From assembly GCA_036703985.1 (NCBI GenBank), contig DATNQN010000075.1:1-64000 (forward strand): a stretch of DNA of 64,000 nt, in the 5' to 3' direction. This stretch comes from Leptolyngbyaceae cyanobacterium. GTDB taxonomy: Bacteria; Cyanobacteriota; Cyanobacteriia; Cyanobacteriales; Aerosakkonemataceae. Below, piece after piece: positions 34,299-44,968 of the stretch; the first letter of the stretch is position 1; every line of letters starts with the position of its first letter. The position numbers were made by a program, and so were the translations under genes. The notes beneath the pieces are model-generated. The model saw only the letters and a program-made list of their open reading frames with translations, did no database searches and had not been told where the DNA came from.

Positions 34299-36908
34299 CT
34301 AATTCAACGCACCCGCCGGAATACCCAAAATATCTTCAATCTTAGGCATATCTTCCAACGCAATCACCCTTCCTTCATCCTCAAAACCAGCAATTCGATC
34401 GAAATTCAAATACCGATACAAATCACCAGCTAAAGGATGAATTTTCTTCGCCACAATATCCAGATATTCCTGCACCGTCGGAATCCTTCCCAACAGCGCA
34501 CAAACTGCTGCTAATTCAGCCGAACCTAGATAAACTCGCGCATCTTTACCCATGCGATTATTGAAATTTCGGGTAGAAGTTGAAAACACCGTTGTAGCAT
34601 CAGCAACTCGCGCTTGATTGCCCATACAAAGACTGCAACCAGGCATTTCCGTTCTCGCACCAGCAGCACCGAAAATGCCATAGTAACCTTCTTCTTTCAA
34701 TTGCTGTTCATCCATCCGAGTTGGTGGACAAATCCACAACCGAGTTTTCACCGCACCTTCGCCTTCCAAAACTTTCGCAGTAGCGCGATAATGACCGATA
34801 TTTGTCATGCAAGAACCAACGAATACTTCCTGCACTGGATCGTTAGCAACTTCGGACAATAATTTAATATTATCCGGGTCATTTGGTGCGGCAACAATCG
34901 GTTCTTTGATTTCGTTCAAATCGATTTCGATTATTTCCGCATATTCCGCATCTGCGTCAGCTTCCATTAACACTGGATTTGCCAACCATTGCTCCATTTT
35001 CGCCACGCGACGCATGATAGTACGCGCATCTTGATAACCACGCGCTACCATATTTTTTAATAGCGCAATGTTAGAACGGATATACTCGGAAACCGTTTCT
35101 ACACTCAGTTTAATCGTACAACCAGCACAAGAACGTTCGGCTGTAGCATCAGTCAATTCAAAAGCTTGCTCGACTTTCAAATCTGGCAAACCTTCAATCT
35201 CCATAATCCGCCCGGAGAAGACATTTTTCTTATTCTTCTTCTCCACAGTGAGCAACCCTTTTTGAATTGCGACATAAGGAATCGCATTGACGATATCTCG
35301 CAGGGTTACACCCGGTTGCAATTCACCTTTGAATCGCACTAAAACTGATTCCGGCATATCCAAAGGCATCACGCCTAAAGCAGCTGCAAATGCTACCAAA
35401 CCGGAACCTGCGGGGAAGGAAATTCCTAATGGAAAACGAGTATGAGAATCGCCACCTGTTCCTACCGTATCTGGTAACAACATTCGGTTTAACCAAGAGT
35501 GAATAATGCCATCACCGGGACGCAATGAAACGCCGCCGCGCTGTGCAATGAAATCGGTTAATTCTTTGTGCGTTTTCACGTCAACTGGTTTGGGATATGC
35601 TGCTGTGTGGCAGAAACTTTGCATGACTAAATCTGCACTGAATCCCAAACAAGCGAGTTCTTTTAATTCATCTCTAGTCATCGGGCCTGTGGTATCCTGG
35701 GAACCAACTGTTGTCATGATTGGTTCGCAAGATGTACCGGGACGAACGCCTGGTAATCCGCAAGCTTTGCCGACCATTTTCTGTGCTAAAGTGTAGCCTT
35801 TGCCAGTATCTTCTGGTTGTTTTGGACGGGTGAAAACGGTACTTGCTTCTAATCCTAATGCGGCGCGAGTTTTATCGGTGAGAGTGCGTCCAATTAATAG
35901 AGGAATGCGTCCGCCTGCTCTTACTTCGTCGAGAATTGTATCTGGTTTGAGGGTAAAATTGGAGATAATTTCGCCTGCTTCGTTGACAATTTCACCTTTG
36001 TAGGGATGAATGGTAATTACCATTCCGGTTTCCATTTTGGTGACATCGCATTCGATCGGCAATGCACCGGAATCTTCGGCAGTATTGAAGAAGATAGGAG
36101 CGATCGCACTTCCTAAAATATATCCCCCATTTCGCTTATTGGGAACATGAGGAATATCATCCCCAATATGCCACAACACCGAATTGATCGCCGACTTGCG
36201 CGAAGAACCAGTCCCGACAACATCCCCCACATAAGCGACAGGATGCCCTTTTTCCTTCAATTGTGCAATAGTTTGCAACGCTCCCGGCATCCGCGATTCC
36301 AACATTACAGTCGCGTGCAACGGAATATCCGGGCGCGTGGTAGCATGAGGTGCGGGCGATAGATCGTCGGTATTCGTTTCGCCGGGAACCTTGAACACCG
36401 TTACAGTAATCTCTTTCGGCAATTTGGGACGCCCAATAAACCAAGCTGCATTCGCCCAAGCATCCACCACCTGCTTGGCGTAGGGATTGACATCGGACAA
36501 ATGCAAGACATCGTTGAACGCATCAAACACCAACAATGTTTTACTTAAAGCCGTGGCTGCTGCCCCTGCAATTAAGCTATCGTGAGACTTGAGCAAATCT
36601 ACCAATGATTGCACATTGTACCCACCCAACATCGTACCCAACAGGTAAACTGCTGATTGGGGAGTAATTAAGGGACAAGAAATTTCGCCCTTAGCAACAG
36701 CAGTAAGAAATCCTGCTTTCACGTAAGCAGCAGCATCCACTCCCGGAGGAACGCGATTTGTCAGCAAATCCAACAATGTCTCTTCTTCCCCCGATGGCGG
36801 ATTTTTCAGCAGTTCGCACAATTCCGATGTCTGCTGTGCATTTAAAGGTAGCGGCGGAATGCCCAATTTTGCCCGTTCTTCAATTTGTTGGCGGTAAGCT
36901 GACAACAT
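34299..36908 (-). CDS. acnB: Aconitate hydratase B
   Basis: AcnB isomerises citrate to isocitrate through cis-aconitate with a [4Fe-4S] cluster. The 869-aa length matches the family. The N-terminal HEAT-like domain ([20 protein letters not shown]) precedes the swivel domain, the AcnB order. Cluster cysteines are in [12 protein letters not shown] and [11 protein letters not shown] near residues 710 and 770; [20 protein letters not shown] and [20 protein letters not shown] are typical. AGGAG lies 8 nt before ATG 36908. In cyanobacteria this enzyme serves the incomplete TCA route to 2-oxoglutarate for nitrogen assimilation. Confidence 0.97.
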   Translation of the reverse strand: MLSAYRQQIEERAKLGIPPLPLNAQQTSELCELLKNPPSGEEETLLDLLTNRVPPGVDAAAYVKAGFLTAVAKGEISCPLITPQSAVYLLGTMLGGYNVQSLVDLLKSHDSLIAGAAATALSKTLLVFDAFNDVLHLSDVNPYAKQVVDAWANAAWFIGRPKLPKEITVTVFKVPGETNTDDLSPAPHATTRPDIPLHATVMLESRMPGALQTIAQLKEKGHPVAYVGDVVGTGSSRKSAINSVLWHIGDDIPHVPNKRNGGYILGSAIAPIFFNTAEDSGALPIECDVTKMETGMVITIHPYKGEIVNEAGEIISNFTLKPDTILDEVRAGGRIPLLIGRTLTDKTRAALGLEASTVFTRPKQPEDTGKGYTLAQKMVGKACGLPGVRPGTSCEPIMTTVGSQDTTGPMTRDELKELACLGFSADLVMQSFCHTAAYPKPVDVKTHKELTDFIAQRGGVSLRPGDGIIHSWLNRMLLPDTVGTGGDSHTRFPLGISFPAGSGLVAFAAALGVMPLDMPESVLVRFKGELQPGVTLRDIVNAIPYVAIQKGLLTVEKKNKKNVFSGRIMEIEGLPDLKVEQAFELTDATAERSCAGCTIKLSVETVSEYIRSNIALLKNMVARGYQDARTIMRRVAKMEQWLANPVLMEADADAEYAEIIEIDLNEIKEPIVAAPNDPDNIKLLSEVANDPVQEVFVGSCMTNIGHYRATAKVLEGEGAVKTRLWICPPTRMDEQQLKEEGYYGIFGAAGARTEMPGCSLCMGNQARVADATTVFSTSTRNFNNRMGKDARVYLGSAELAAVCALLGRIPTVQEYLDIVAKKIHPLAGDLYRYLNFDRIAGFEDEGRVIALEDMPKIEDILGIPAGALN

Positions 36909-37294
36909 TCAAGTGTTCTCCTGATGGATTATCCTAGTTATAATCGTTAGTCTATCGCTATTTAGGGGTTGAGAGTGTTATGCGATAACGGTTTTGTGGG
37001 TATTGAATGCTAATAACCCAATTCCTTAAAAGTATTTCTTACAACTTTTTTAAACTTTGGTTAATCAGGTAAAATATCCGGTTTTTTTAAATTTGATTTG
37101 TTTCGCGAGCGTCTGATGTAATTCACCGATAGAGCCTTGGCGACAGCAGTATTGATTTATATTTTTTCTAGCTACTCAAATTGGCGTTCAATAATACTAT
37201 TAATAAGTTTAATTATTTCTTTAAATATTGTCCGAACAGTCAAAAGGAAAATTTGGTATATTGTGGATTAAAATTAGCAGTAAAAATCAAATAA
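36909..37294. other. Divergent spacer between acnB and the glycoside hydrolase
   Basis: I see no gene or strong repeat in this AT-rich, 386-bp spacer between divergent genes. It must carry both promoters, but no -10/-35 pair stands out. The acnB ribosome binding site (plus-strand TTCTCCTG) lies at about 36914-36921. Confidence 0.4.
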
Positions 37295-38710
37295 ATGCCT
37301 AAATTAGGATGGCGTATTAGTAAAAGATATCATTTACTCGCAACTTTCGTAGTTGCTTTGTTAACTGCGATCGCGATTTCGCTTTTACCTCCCCTGGTAA
37401 ATATAGTAATTGGCAGTTCCCCTCATCCTTTAGAGCAAGTACGCATCAATGCAACAACAGTAGTAGGACAAGAAGGTTTTTTCCGCGTAGGAAAATCCAC
37501 TCAAGGGCGCTGGTGGTTTATCGATCCCGATGGAAAACCATTTTTTTACAAAGGAGTCACCTCCGTCAACCCCGAATATCCCTTAATTTATTCTCTTTTT
37601 GTCAAGAACAAATATGGTGGAGATCCTGCGACGTTCCGAGAAACAGCATTGCAGCGACTGCAAGATTGGAATTTCAATGCTCTTGGCGGATGGACATCTC
37701 CGCAACTTTGGGATCGGGGAATGCCATACACCGCGATACTTGATTTTGCAAAAGTTACTCCGGTAATCAAGAACGATTATATATTTCTTCCTGACGTTTT
37801 CGATCCAGAATGGTTAAAAGAAATTGATATTAAAGCAAAAAATATAGTCCCACCCATAGCAGAAAGTAAGCAGTTAGTGGGATATTTCACCGACAATGAA
37901 CTAAACTGGGCGCAAGCGCGAACCCCAGATAGACAGGTAAATTCTAGTTTTTTGCTTACTTCAGAAGCTAAATTATCATTGCTGCAAATATTCTTGAGTC
38001 TTGAAGAAACGCGACCTGGATACCAAGCCGTGTGGGATTTTGTTTTAAAAAGACACGGCAATAGTATAGAACAACTAGCTAGAGATTGGCAAGTAGCAAT
38101 TACTTCCAAAGAAACAGTCAAGCAGTGGACTAATGAAAAAAAGGCGATCGTTTCGGAAAGCTATTTAGCAGATGAAGCAGCCTTTTCAGAAGAAGTTGCC
38201 CGTCGATATTTTCAAGAAACATCAGCAGCAATTCGCCGCTACGATACCAATCATTTAATTTTAGGATGTCGGTTTGGCGAACCTCCCGGTCAAGCTATAT
38301 TTGCGGCAATGAAGCGTCCTTGGGTTGATGTCGTTTCAGCTAATAATTATCGCTTTACCATGTACGATCGCATAGACATTTACTACCAGGGTACGCAATT
38401 ACCTATTTTGAATGGTGAATTTAGTTGGGGACATCAAGTTTTTTCTCAACGTCCTTTGCCAAATGAACCAGCAAGCGGTATTCCTCTCACAGAACGCATG
38501 ATTCGCAATGGTGAAGAGTCTCTGAAAAAAGCCTTAACTCATCCCGGTCTTGTAGGTTACACTTGGTATCGTTGGGTAGATTTACCGGGAAATAGACCAC
38601 CAATTAGTGTTGGTCTTTTAAACCTTAACGATGAGCCAAATAAACTACATACTGAATTGTTAAAAAAAATTAATGCTAAAGCTGAGTCGATCGCTGTCAA
38701 AAATAAATAA
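37295..38710 (+). CDS. Membrane-anchored glycoside hydrolase (GH-A clan, agarase-like)
   Basis: This 471-aa protein has an N-terminal signal anchor (LATFVVALLTAIAISLLPPL, about 13-35) and a periplasm-facing TIM-barrel hydrolase. Typical of GH-A enzymes related to beta-agarases are RWWFIDPDGKPFFYKGVTSV near residue 70, QLVGYFTDNELNW near 190 (acid/base Glu) and LPILNGEFSWG near 370 (nucleophile Glu). Cyanobacteria do not normally eat agar, so the natural substrate is likely an extracellular or sheath polysaccharide. The exact GH family needs a profile search; the clan assignment is firmer. It is monocistronic. Confidence 0.75.
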   Translation: MPKLGWRISKRYHLLATFVVALLTAIAISLLPPLVNIVIGSSPHPLEQVRINATTVVGQEGFFRVGKSTQGRWWFIDPDGKPFFYKGVTSVNPEYPLIYSLFVKNKYGGDPATFRETALQRLQDWNFNALGGWTSPQLWDRGMPYTAILDFAKVTPVIKNDYIFLPDVFDPEWLKEIDIKAKNIVPPIAESKQLVGYFTDNELNWAQARTPDRQVNSSFLLTSEAKLSLLQIFLSLEETRPGYQAVWDFVLKRHGNSIEQLARDWQVAITSKETVKQWTNEKKAIVSESYLADEAAFSEEVARRYFQETSAAIRRYDTNHLILGCRFGEPPGQAIFAAMKRPWVDVVSANNYRFTMYDRIDIYYQGTQLPILNGEFSWGHQVFSQRPLPNEPASGIPLTERMIRNGEESLKKALTHPGLVGYTWYRWVDLPGNRPPISVGLLNLNDEPNKLHTELLKKINAKAESIAVKNK

Positions 38711-39212
38711 TTATTAGGCATCTCCAAAAAATTAGACAGATTGCAATACAATGTTTCTACAAAGATTCCAAGTAAGGCTCTTAAATTTCTGGAAATGTTT
38801 AATTTAGCTCGAAATCAAAAATTTGCAAAAATAGGGCAAAGCGGTTGCCGATTCCAGTTGCTAACCGAATCAGCACCTTTTTTTCGTATATATTGGTGTA
38901 TTCATCACACTTTTAATTTACTGAATACAGCGGTTCTTTTGAGGGAAGATGATTCGCTCGAGCAAATTAATACCAAAACGCGCCTAACGATTGGAAAACT
39001 ATAGCCATCTTATTTGAATAATGAATCCCACTCTAGCCCTCCCCTTGTTAAGGGGAGGGTTGGGAGGGGTCTAGTTGTTCGCAATTCATTTAGGATTGCT
39101 ATATAAACAGAAAAGCTTTTACTAAGTTTTCTGACTAATTAAATTGAAAACTCGGTAATGATTACATAGTTATCATACTATCATACTAAGAAATAATAGC
39201 GGGATTAATTCA
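38711..39212. other. Spacer before the porin gene
   Basis: The 502-bp spacer holds MITE copy D (39000-39103) and no convincing gene. An 87-codon open frame starting with TTG at 38741 runs into the MITE, which supplies its stop, and is not supported. Confidence 0.4.
39000..39103. mobile_element. MITE-like element, family 1 (copy D)
   Basis: The ends TATAGCCATCTTA and TAGGATTGCTATA are diverged versions of the family terminal repeats. The internal hairpin is CCCTCCCCTTGTTAAGGGGAGGG. Orientation matches copy A. Confidence 0.7.
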
Positions 39213-40901
39213 ATGAATCAATCTTTTGAAAAGTCTTTAAAACTTGGCTTATTCAGCTTGGTTAACACATTACTCATTGCTAACATCAGTAGGCCAGAAT
39301 TAGCAGTAGCAGAAAATCAAGCCAATCTCTCTACCATCGATCGATCGCATACCGAGATTTTAGTTGCGGAGGAATCTGTTGTTGAAAGTAACATTCCCTC
39401 ACTCAATCCCACCGCTCTCGATCGCGAAGTAGGGACTCAAGAAAGCGACCCTATGAATCAAGTGACCGGCGTTTCTCAATTGCGGGATGTTTCCCCAGAA
39501 GATTGGGCTTACCAGGCGTTGCAAAGTTTAGTAGAACGCTACGGCTGTATTGAAGGTTATCCCGACCGCACCTTCCGAGGAAATCGCGCCCTCACTCGAT
39601 ATGAATTTGCTGCTGGTTTAAACGCTTGTTTGCAGCAAATAGAAAGTTTAATTGCCGCTACTAATACTGATAATAAAAACCCCTCCTTGCTTGGAGATAT
39701 CGAAACGCTGCGGCGGTTAACCGAAGAGTTTCAAACCGAACTTACCACCTTAAGGAATCGAGTAGACCAGTTGGAAAGGCGGGTAACAATGCTCGAAAGC
39801 ACTCAGTTTTCTACCACAACCAAATACAGCGCGGAAATAGTGTTTGCAGCGGCTGGCGTATTTGGTGAGGAAAATGCCGCCACGGGAGACGATTTAGACG
39901 AACAAGTTGCCTTTGGCTATCGAGTGCGTCAAAGCTTCCTCACCAGTTTCACTGGCAGAGACCGACTGCGAATTCGCCTTCAGTCAGGCAACTTATTCGA
40001 TGCTCGCGGCGGTAGCAACATAACCAACTTAAATACTTTCGGTAGCAATTCCAGCAATGATGTCAGGCTTAACAAACTGGAATATCGTTTCCCCATTGGC
40101 AACAGTACGATGGTTTGGTTGACCGCACACAACATGAATTTAGATGATGTGGCTGACCCGCTCGCTCCGTTTACCAATAGCGCAGTTACAGGTGCTAATT
40201 CAGGTTTTGGAGCCTATGCTCCGATTTATTACACTAGTTTTGGTGCGGGAGCGGGCATTTCCCACGATTTCACCAAACAATTAAATCTCGCTTTATATTA
40301 TTCGGCGGGTAATTCTGGTAGCCCTAATGAGGATTCCGGGTTTTTCAACGGTCAATATGTAGCGGGTAGTCAACTTACTTACAAACCGAGTAACGACACT
40401 GCGATCGGTTTAGTTTACACTCATAATTATTTTCCAGGGAAAGATACGGGCTTTGTTTCCGGTGGAGTAGGAAGTGCTTTAGCTGACGATCCCTTCCAGG
40501 GCAATGCTACATCCACGGATAACTTTGGTATTGTGGGAACTTGGCGAATTACCCGATCGTTAAACCTAGAGGGCTGGGGTATTTATACAAGAGCTACAGC
40601 ACGTGGGGGAACTCGCGATGGAGATACTGCCGATATCTTGAACTGGAAACTCAGTTTGGCGTTCCCAGACTTATTCAAGGAAGGCAACTTGGGAGTCCTG
40701 ACTGTCGGCAATCCCCCCCAAGCTTACCGCGTTGAAGGAGGGCTAGAGGATGATGAAACCGCTTGGTTTGTTGAAGCATTTTATACTTACCAAGTTAATG
40801 ATTACGTCTCAATTACTCCTGGGGTATTTCTCATCACTAACCCGGAAGATAATCGAGAACCTCTGTTGGTAGGAATACTCAGACTGGGCTTTTCATTCTA
40901 G
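39213..40901 (+). CDS. SLH-domain outer-membrane porin (iron uptake porin type)
   Basis: This 562-aa protein has a signal peptide (LGLFSLVNTLLIANISRPEL), a periplasmic SLH domain at about residues 90-145 (SQLRDVSPEDWAYQALQSL; GCIEGYPDRTFRGNRALTRYEF) and a coiled-coil spacer (TLRNRVDQLERRVTMLE). An OprB-like beta-barrel from about 205 to the C-terminal Phe (LRLGFSF) ends it. Cyanobacterial SLH porins tether the outer membrane to peptidoglycan and allow uptake of inorganic ions, including iron. Ends and repeats are intact. It is followed after 19 bp by a chemoreceptor gene. Confidence 0.93.
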   Translation: MNQSFEKSLKLGLFSLVNTLLIANISRPELAVAENQANLSTIDRSHTEILVAEESVVESNIPSLNPTALDREVGTQESDPMNQVTGVSQLRDVSPEDWAYQALQSLVERYGCIEGYPDRTFRGNRALTRYEFAAGLNACLQQIESLIAATNTDNKNPSLLGDIETLRRLTEEFQTELTTLRNRVDQLERRVTMLESTQFSTTTKYSAEIVFAAAGVFGEENAATGDDLDEQVAFGYRVRQSFLTSFTGRDRLRIRLQSGNLFDARGGSNITNLNTFGSNSSNDVRLNKLEYRFPIGNSTMVWLTAHNMNLDDVADPLAPFTNSAVTGANSGFGAYAPIYYTSFGAGAGISHDFTKQLNLALYYSAGNSGSPNEDSGFFNGQYVAGSQLTYKPSNDTAIGLVYTHNYFPGKDTGFVSGGVGSALADDPFQGNATSTDNFGIVGTWRITRSLNLEGWGIYTRATARGGTRDGDTADILNWKLSLAFPDLFKEGNLGVLTVGNPPQAYRVEGGLEDDETAWFVEAFYTYQVNDYVSITPGVFLITNPEDNREPLLVGILRLGFSF

Positions 40902-40920
40902 ACAATACAAATTTACCAAT

Positions 40921-43068
40921 ATGTCAGCTACTAAAAATCCCTTAAATACCAAATTCTCAGGTAAAAATCCACTCCGCGTTGTCCTGATCGTTCCGTTTGT
41001 ATTACAAACAACAGCAGTAGTAGGGCTAATTGGATATCTTTCTTTTAAGAACGGACAAAAAGCAATAAACGATATTGCTGCTCAATTGCGTAGTGAATTG
41101 AGCATGAGAATCGACGATCAAGTAAAAAGTAACGTCCAAATACCTCCAACAATTGTTCAACTGAATGCCAATGCCGTAGGTAGGGGTGAAATTGATATTA
41201 TTAACGGCAAAGGAGAACAACGCTTTTCAGAACAACTAAAGTTATTTCCATCCACTAGCTATGTCTATTGTGGCAGTCAAAAAGGTGGGGAAGCATTTGG
41301 TGTGGAAATAGATTCTACCAATCGTGGAAGATTGTACACCAAAATTACCAATGCTTCTACTAACTTTCGATACCACAACTACAATATGGACAGCGATGGC
41401 AACCGTACTTCTTTAAAAGAAATAGAAACCAGCGTGTACGATGCGCGGAAACGCCCCTGGTACAAGGCAGCAGTGACAGCAGGAAAAGTTACCTGGAGTG
41501 AAATTTATCTAGACTTTTCCTTATTAATTCCTACCATTACTGCCAGCGCTCCTATCTATAATAAAACTGATAATTCTTTAATTGGAGTCTGTGCAGTCGA
41601 TCTTTATTTACCTAGAGAACTCAGCAACTTCCTAAAAACTTTAAAAATCGGTAAATCCGGCCAAACATTTATCATGGAACGCTCCGGAGTGTTAGTCGCC
41701 AGTTCGACGAAAGAACCGATCACGACAGGTAGTGGTGAAGAGACGAAACGCTTGAAGGCAGAAGAAAGCAATAATCCTTTGGTGAAAGCTACGGGAGAGT
41801 TTTTACGCGATCGCTTCCCTAACTTAAACCAAATTCAAAGCGATCAACAACTAGAGTTTTTCCTGAATGGGGAACGGCAATTCGTGCAAGTTACTCCCTT
41901 TAAAGATGATAAAGGCTTAGATTGGCTGATCGTGCTGATTTTTCCCGAATCTGACTTTTTAGAACAAATTAATGCCAATAACCGCATTACAATTTGGCTG
42001 TGCGTATTGGGTTTATTGGTAGCGATCGCGATCGCCGTCATTACCGCCCAATTGATTACCCGCCCGATCATGCGAATCGCCCAAGCCTCCGAACAAATGG
42101 CCGATGGCAACTTCGACCAACAAGTGAAATCCAGTCAGATCGTCGAACTCGCTCGGTTGGCCAACTCCTTCAACCAAATGGCCACGCAACTGAAAACCTC
42201 TTTTTCCCAACTCAATTCTGTCATCGACCAAGCCAATCAAGTCAGCCTGCAAGTCACCACCTCCACCAGCCAAATCGCCGATGCGGGAAAACAACTCGAA
42301 GCCAGCGCCCTCCAACAAGCCAATTCCACCAAAGAAGCCAACGCTACCGCCACCGCCATTGCCAACACTGCCGGACAATTAGCCAAGACAATGGAGGATG
42401 TCGCCCAAAAAGCCACCGCTACCGCCATTGCCACCAGTAGTTCCCAGCAAAGTCTGACCCAAATTGCTAGCGCCATGACTCAGTTAGCCGAAGGCAGCCA
42501 CACGATCGCCACTCGACTGCGGGTGATGAATGAAAAAGCCAACAATATCACCAGCGCCGTTAACCGCATTACAGAAGTTGCCGATCGCATTAACTTAATC
42601 TCTCTCAACGCCGCCATCGAAGCAGAAAAAGCCGGAGAATATGGGGCAGGTTTTGCGATTGTCGCCCAAGAAGTCCGACGTTTGGCAGATAACTCCGCCG
42701 CCGCCTCCCAAGAAATCGAGCAAATGGTTAAAGAAATTCAATCCTCAGTTTACAAAGGGGTGATGGAAGTTGATAAGTTCAGCCATCAAGTTCAGCATCA
42801 CATCGAGTTAGTCAGCCACATCAGCCAGCAAATCGCCCAAGTAATCGAACAAGTGCAGAGTCTGACACCGCAATTTGAGATGGTCAGTCACAGTATGGAG
42901 GATCAGTTTGAGGGGGCGCGGCAGATTAGCGTGGTGATTTCTCAGTTGACGGAGGCTTCCGTGCAAACCGTGGCTTCTCTCCAAGATAGTAATCAGGCTC
43001 TCGAACGTTTAAACGATACTGCTCAAATTTTGAAGAGTATTATACAAGCATCCGTTCACAATAAATAA
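40921..43068 (+). CDS. Methyl-accepting chemotaxis protein
   Basis: This 715-aa chemoreceptor has TM1 at about 20-40 (VVLIVPFVLQTTAVVGLIGY), a periplasmic dCache-like domain at about 50-345 (YDARKRPWYKAAVTAGKVTW; IGVCAVDLYLPRELSNFL), TM2 near 355-378, then HAMP (ITRPIMRIAQASEQMADGNF). The cytoplasmic signalling hairpin has ISLNAAIEAEKAGEYGAGFA and IVAQEVRRLADNSAAASQEI, with substitutions in the usual E-A-A-R-A-G-E. It would control CheA and so motility. The close spacing to the porin suggests sensing of what the porin takes up, which is inference. Confidence 0.93.
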   Translation: MSATKNPLNTKFSGKNPLRVVLIVPFVLQTTAVVGLIGYLSFKNGQKAINDIAAQLRSELSMRIDDQVKSNVQIPPTIVQLNANAVGRGEIDIINGKGEQRFSEQLKLFPSTSYVYCGSQKGGEAFGVEIDSTNRGRLYTKITNASTNFRYHNYNMDSDGNRTSLKEIETSVYDARKRPWYKAAVTAGKVTWSEIYLDFSLLIPTITASAPIYNKTDNSLIGVCAVDLYLPRELSNFLKTLKIGKSGQTFIMERSGVLVASSTKEPITTGSGEETKRLKAEESNNPLVKATGEFLRDRFPNLNQIQSDQQLEFFLNGERQFVQVTPFKDDKGLDWLIVLIFPESDFLEQINANNRITIWLCVLGLLVAIAIAVITAQLITRPIMRIAQASEQMADGNFDQQVKSSQIVELARLANSFNQMATQLKTSFSQLNSVIDQANQVSLQVTTSTSQIADAGKQLEASALQQANSTKEANATATAIANTAGQLAKTMEDVAQKATATAIATSSSQQSLTQIASAMTQLAEGSHTIATRLRVMNEKANNITSAVNRITEVADRINLISLNAAIEAEKAGEYGAGFAIVAQEVRRLADNSAAASQEIEQMVKEIQSSVYKGVMEVDKFSHQVQHHIELVSHISQQIAQVIEQVQSLTPQFEMVSHSMEDQFEGARQISVVISQLTEASVQTVASLQDSNQALERLNDTAQILKSIIQASVHNK

Positions 43069-43129
43069 AACTTGCCTGACAACTCGAATGTTACACTGAA
43101 ACTGGTAACCCCACCAGTCCTCATTCAAC

Positions 43130-44431
43130 ATGACTGCATTTCCTCCCCAAGAGCCAAAAATTGCGATCCGCCCGGTGCAATATCGGGACATGGAAGCGCT
43201 CGATCGAATGTTTTTAGAGGCGTGTGAGGCAGAAAACCACAGCTGCTCCCCTGAAGACAAACAGCAGTTAGAAAAAATCACTCGATCGTACTGGTTGATG
43301 AAATTGTTAAGCTGGTTTCCTAACCCATTCCAGTACGATTTCTGCGTCCATGTCGCTCAGCAGGATCGACAAGTTCGGGGTATGATTAAAGTCTCTCCAT
43401 TTAATCGGACTCGCAGTACGTGGCAAGTTGAGCAGGTGGTGGTAGACCCGAAAGCAAGTACTCACTGGATCGGCTCTCAACTTTTGCGCTACTGTTTTGA
43501 AACGATTTGGGAAGCACGCACTTGGTTGCTGGAAGTTAATATTCACAACAAAGCAACTTTGGCTTTATATCGGCAAAACGGATTTCAGCCCTTAGCGCAG
43601 ATGACTTATTGGGCGATTTCCCCGGCAGTGCTGCAAGAATTGCAAGAAAGAGAACCCGATCTGCCTAATTTGTTGCCAGTTAGCAATGCAGATGCCAATT
43701 TGCTATATCAATTAGATACCGCAGCAATGCCTCCGCTGGTAAGGCAAGTTTTCGATCGCCACGTCCAAGATTTTAAAACCAGCTTTTTCGGAGCGTTAAT
43801 TGAAGGGGTAAAACAGTGGTTTAACCAAACGGAAGTGGTAAGCGGCTACGTGTTTGAAACTCAGCGCAAAGCCGCGATCGGTTATTTTCAATTGCAACTG
43901 AGTCGCAACGGAGCCGTTCCCCACACCGCTCAGTTAACCGTTCACCCTGCCTATACTTGGTTGTATCCGGAATTACTAGCTCAAATGGCTCGGATTGCCC
44001 AAGATTTCCCTACCCAATCTTTGCACATTGCTTCTGCTGACTACCAACCGGAAAGAGAAGAATATCTAGAACAAATAGGTGCCGAACGGGTGGAACATAC
44101 CTTGCTGATGTCTCGTTCCGTCTGGCATAAACTTCGCGAATCCAAGCAAGTCTTAGAAGGTTTAGCATTATCCGAAATGCTGCAAAATTTGCAGCGCAAT
44201 CGCCAACCAGTACCGGGAAGGATGTCTTGGCTGCGATCGAAGCAGTTAGCTACTCCAGACTCTGCCAGCACCGATCTGAGTTCTGGCGTCTGTACGCCAC
44301 CACCCGCCAGAGCGGAGTCTATCCCAGAAACATCGAACGGAACAGCTTTTAAAGTTTCCCGCAACGACTCATCGGCAAATTCCGCTCAACCGGATAGTGG
44401 CGACAATCAGCAAGAGCAACCTTCTTGCTAG
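43130..44431 (+). CDS. GNAT family acetyltransferase, two-domain (433 aa)
   Basis: Residues 1-160 form a clear GNAT domain (AIRPVQYRDMEALDRMFLEA; VRGMIKVSPFNRTRSTWQVE; VVDPKASTHWIGSQLLRYCF; TLALYRQNGF). Residues 170-330 look like a second, degenerate GNAT-like unit (LNLLYQLDTAA-type helices and HTAQLTVHPAYTWLYPELLA). The C-terminal 90 residues are low-complexity and Ser/Pro-rich. This layout recurs upstream of ruvX in cyanobacteria. Substrate unknown. It is 33 bp from ruvX and probably in one operon. Confidence 0.85.
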   Translation: MTAFPPQEPKIAIRPVQYRDMEALDRMFLEACEAENHSCSPEDKQQLEKITRSYWLMKLLSWFPNPFQYDFCVHVAQQDRQVRGMIKVSPFNRTRSTWQVEQVVVDPKASTHWIGSQLLRYCFETIWEARTWLLEVNIHNKATLALYRQNGFQPLAQMTYWAISPAVLQELQEREPDLPNLLPVSNADANLLYQLDTAAMPPLVRQVFDRHVQDFKTSFFGALIEGVKQWFNQTEVVSGYVFETQRKAAIGYFQLQLSRNGAVPHTAQLTVHPAYTWLYPELLAQMARIAQDFPTQSLHIASADYQPEREEYLEQIGAERVEHTLLMSRSVWHKLRESKQVLEGLALSEMLQNLQRNRQPVPGRMSWLRSKQLATPDSASTDLSSGVCTPPPARAESIPETSNGTAFKVSRNDSSANSAQPDSGDNQQEQPSC

Positions 44432-44464
44432 GATGAGTTAGCTAAAAAGGTAAATCGGAATTTA

Positions 44465-44968
44465 ATGCCAAAATTGTCAATGGCTGAAAGTCAAGAAACT
44501 CGCTCTCCCGCTCCCGTCTGCGCCATCAGCTTAGATGTGGGACGCAAACGCATCGGAGTGGCAGGATGCGATCGCACTGGTTTGATCGCTACGGGTTTAA
44601 CTACCATTGAGCGCCAATCTTTTGCAGAAGATATAGCACGATTACAACAAATTGTCAAGGAAAGAGAAGCGCAAGTTCTGGTAGTTGGCTTACCCTACTC
44701 GATGAACGGCACCTTAGGCTTTCAAGCCAAGCAAGTACAGAAATTTGCTCAACGGGCGGCGAAAGCATTACAACTGCCATTAGAGTATGTTGATGAGCGA
44801 TTAACTTCATTTCAAGCCGAAGAAATGTTAAAAGCCGAAAAAAAATCCCCATCTCGCGATAAAAGTGTAATCGATCGGATTGCTGCGGCCATTATTTTGC
44901 AACAATGGTTGGACGAGCGTCCCAAACGCGCACAGCATCACTCTTGCTTGGAGCCTAACCATGTCTAA
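44465..44968 (+). CDS. ruvX: Putative pre-16S rRNA nuclease / Holliday junction resolvase-like YqgF (RuvX)
   Basis: YqgF/RuvX has an RNase H-like fold and is implicated in maturation of 16S rRNA 5' ends and proposed as a Holliday junction resolvase. This 167-aa protein shows SLDVGRKRIGVAGCDRTG near residue 22, VLVVGLPYSMNGTLGFQA near 74, YVDERLTSFQAEEML near 105 and DKSVIDRIAAAIILQQWL near 130, with catalytic Asp and Glu in place. The stop overlaps the DUF3727 start by 8 bp. ATG 44465 is used; a second ATG at 44480 is possible. Confidence 0.93.
   Translation: MPKLSMAESQETRSPAPVCAISLDVGRKRIGVAGCDRTGLIATGLTTIERQSFAEDIARLQQIVKEREAQVLVVGLPYSMNGTLGFQAKQVQKFAQRAAKALQLPLEYVDERLTSFQAEEMLKAEKKSPSRDKSVIDRIAAAIILQQWLDERPKRAQHHSCLEPNHV

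Noticed and set aside
38741-39004. 87-codon open frame
   Set aside because: It starts with TTG, lacks a ribosome binding site, and its stop codon lies in a MITE copy.
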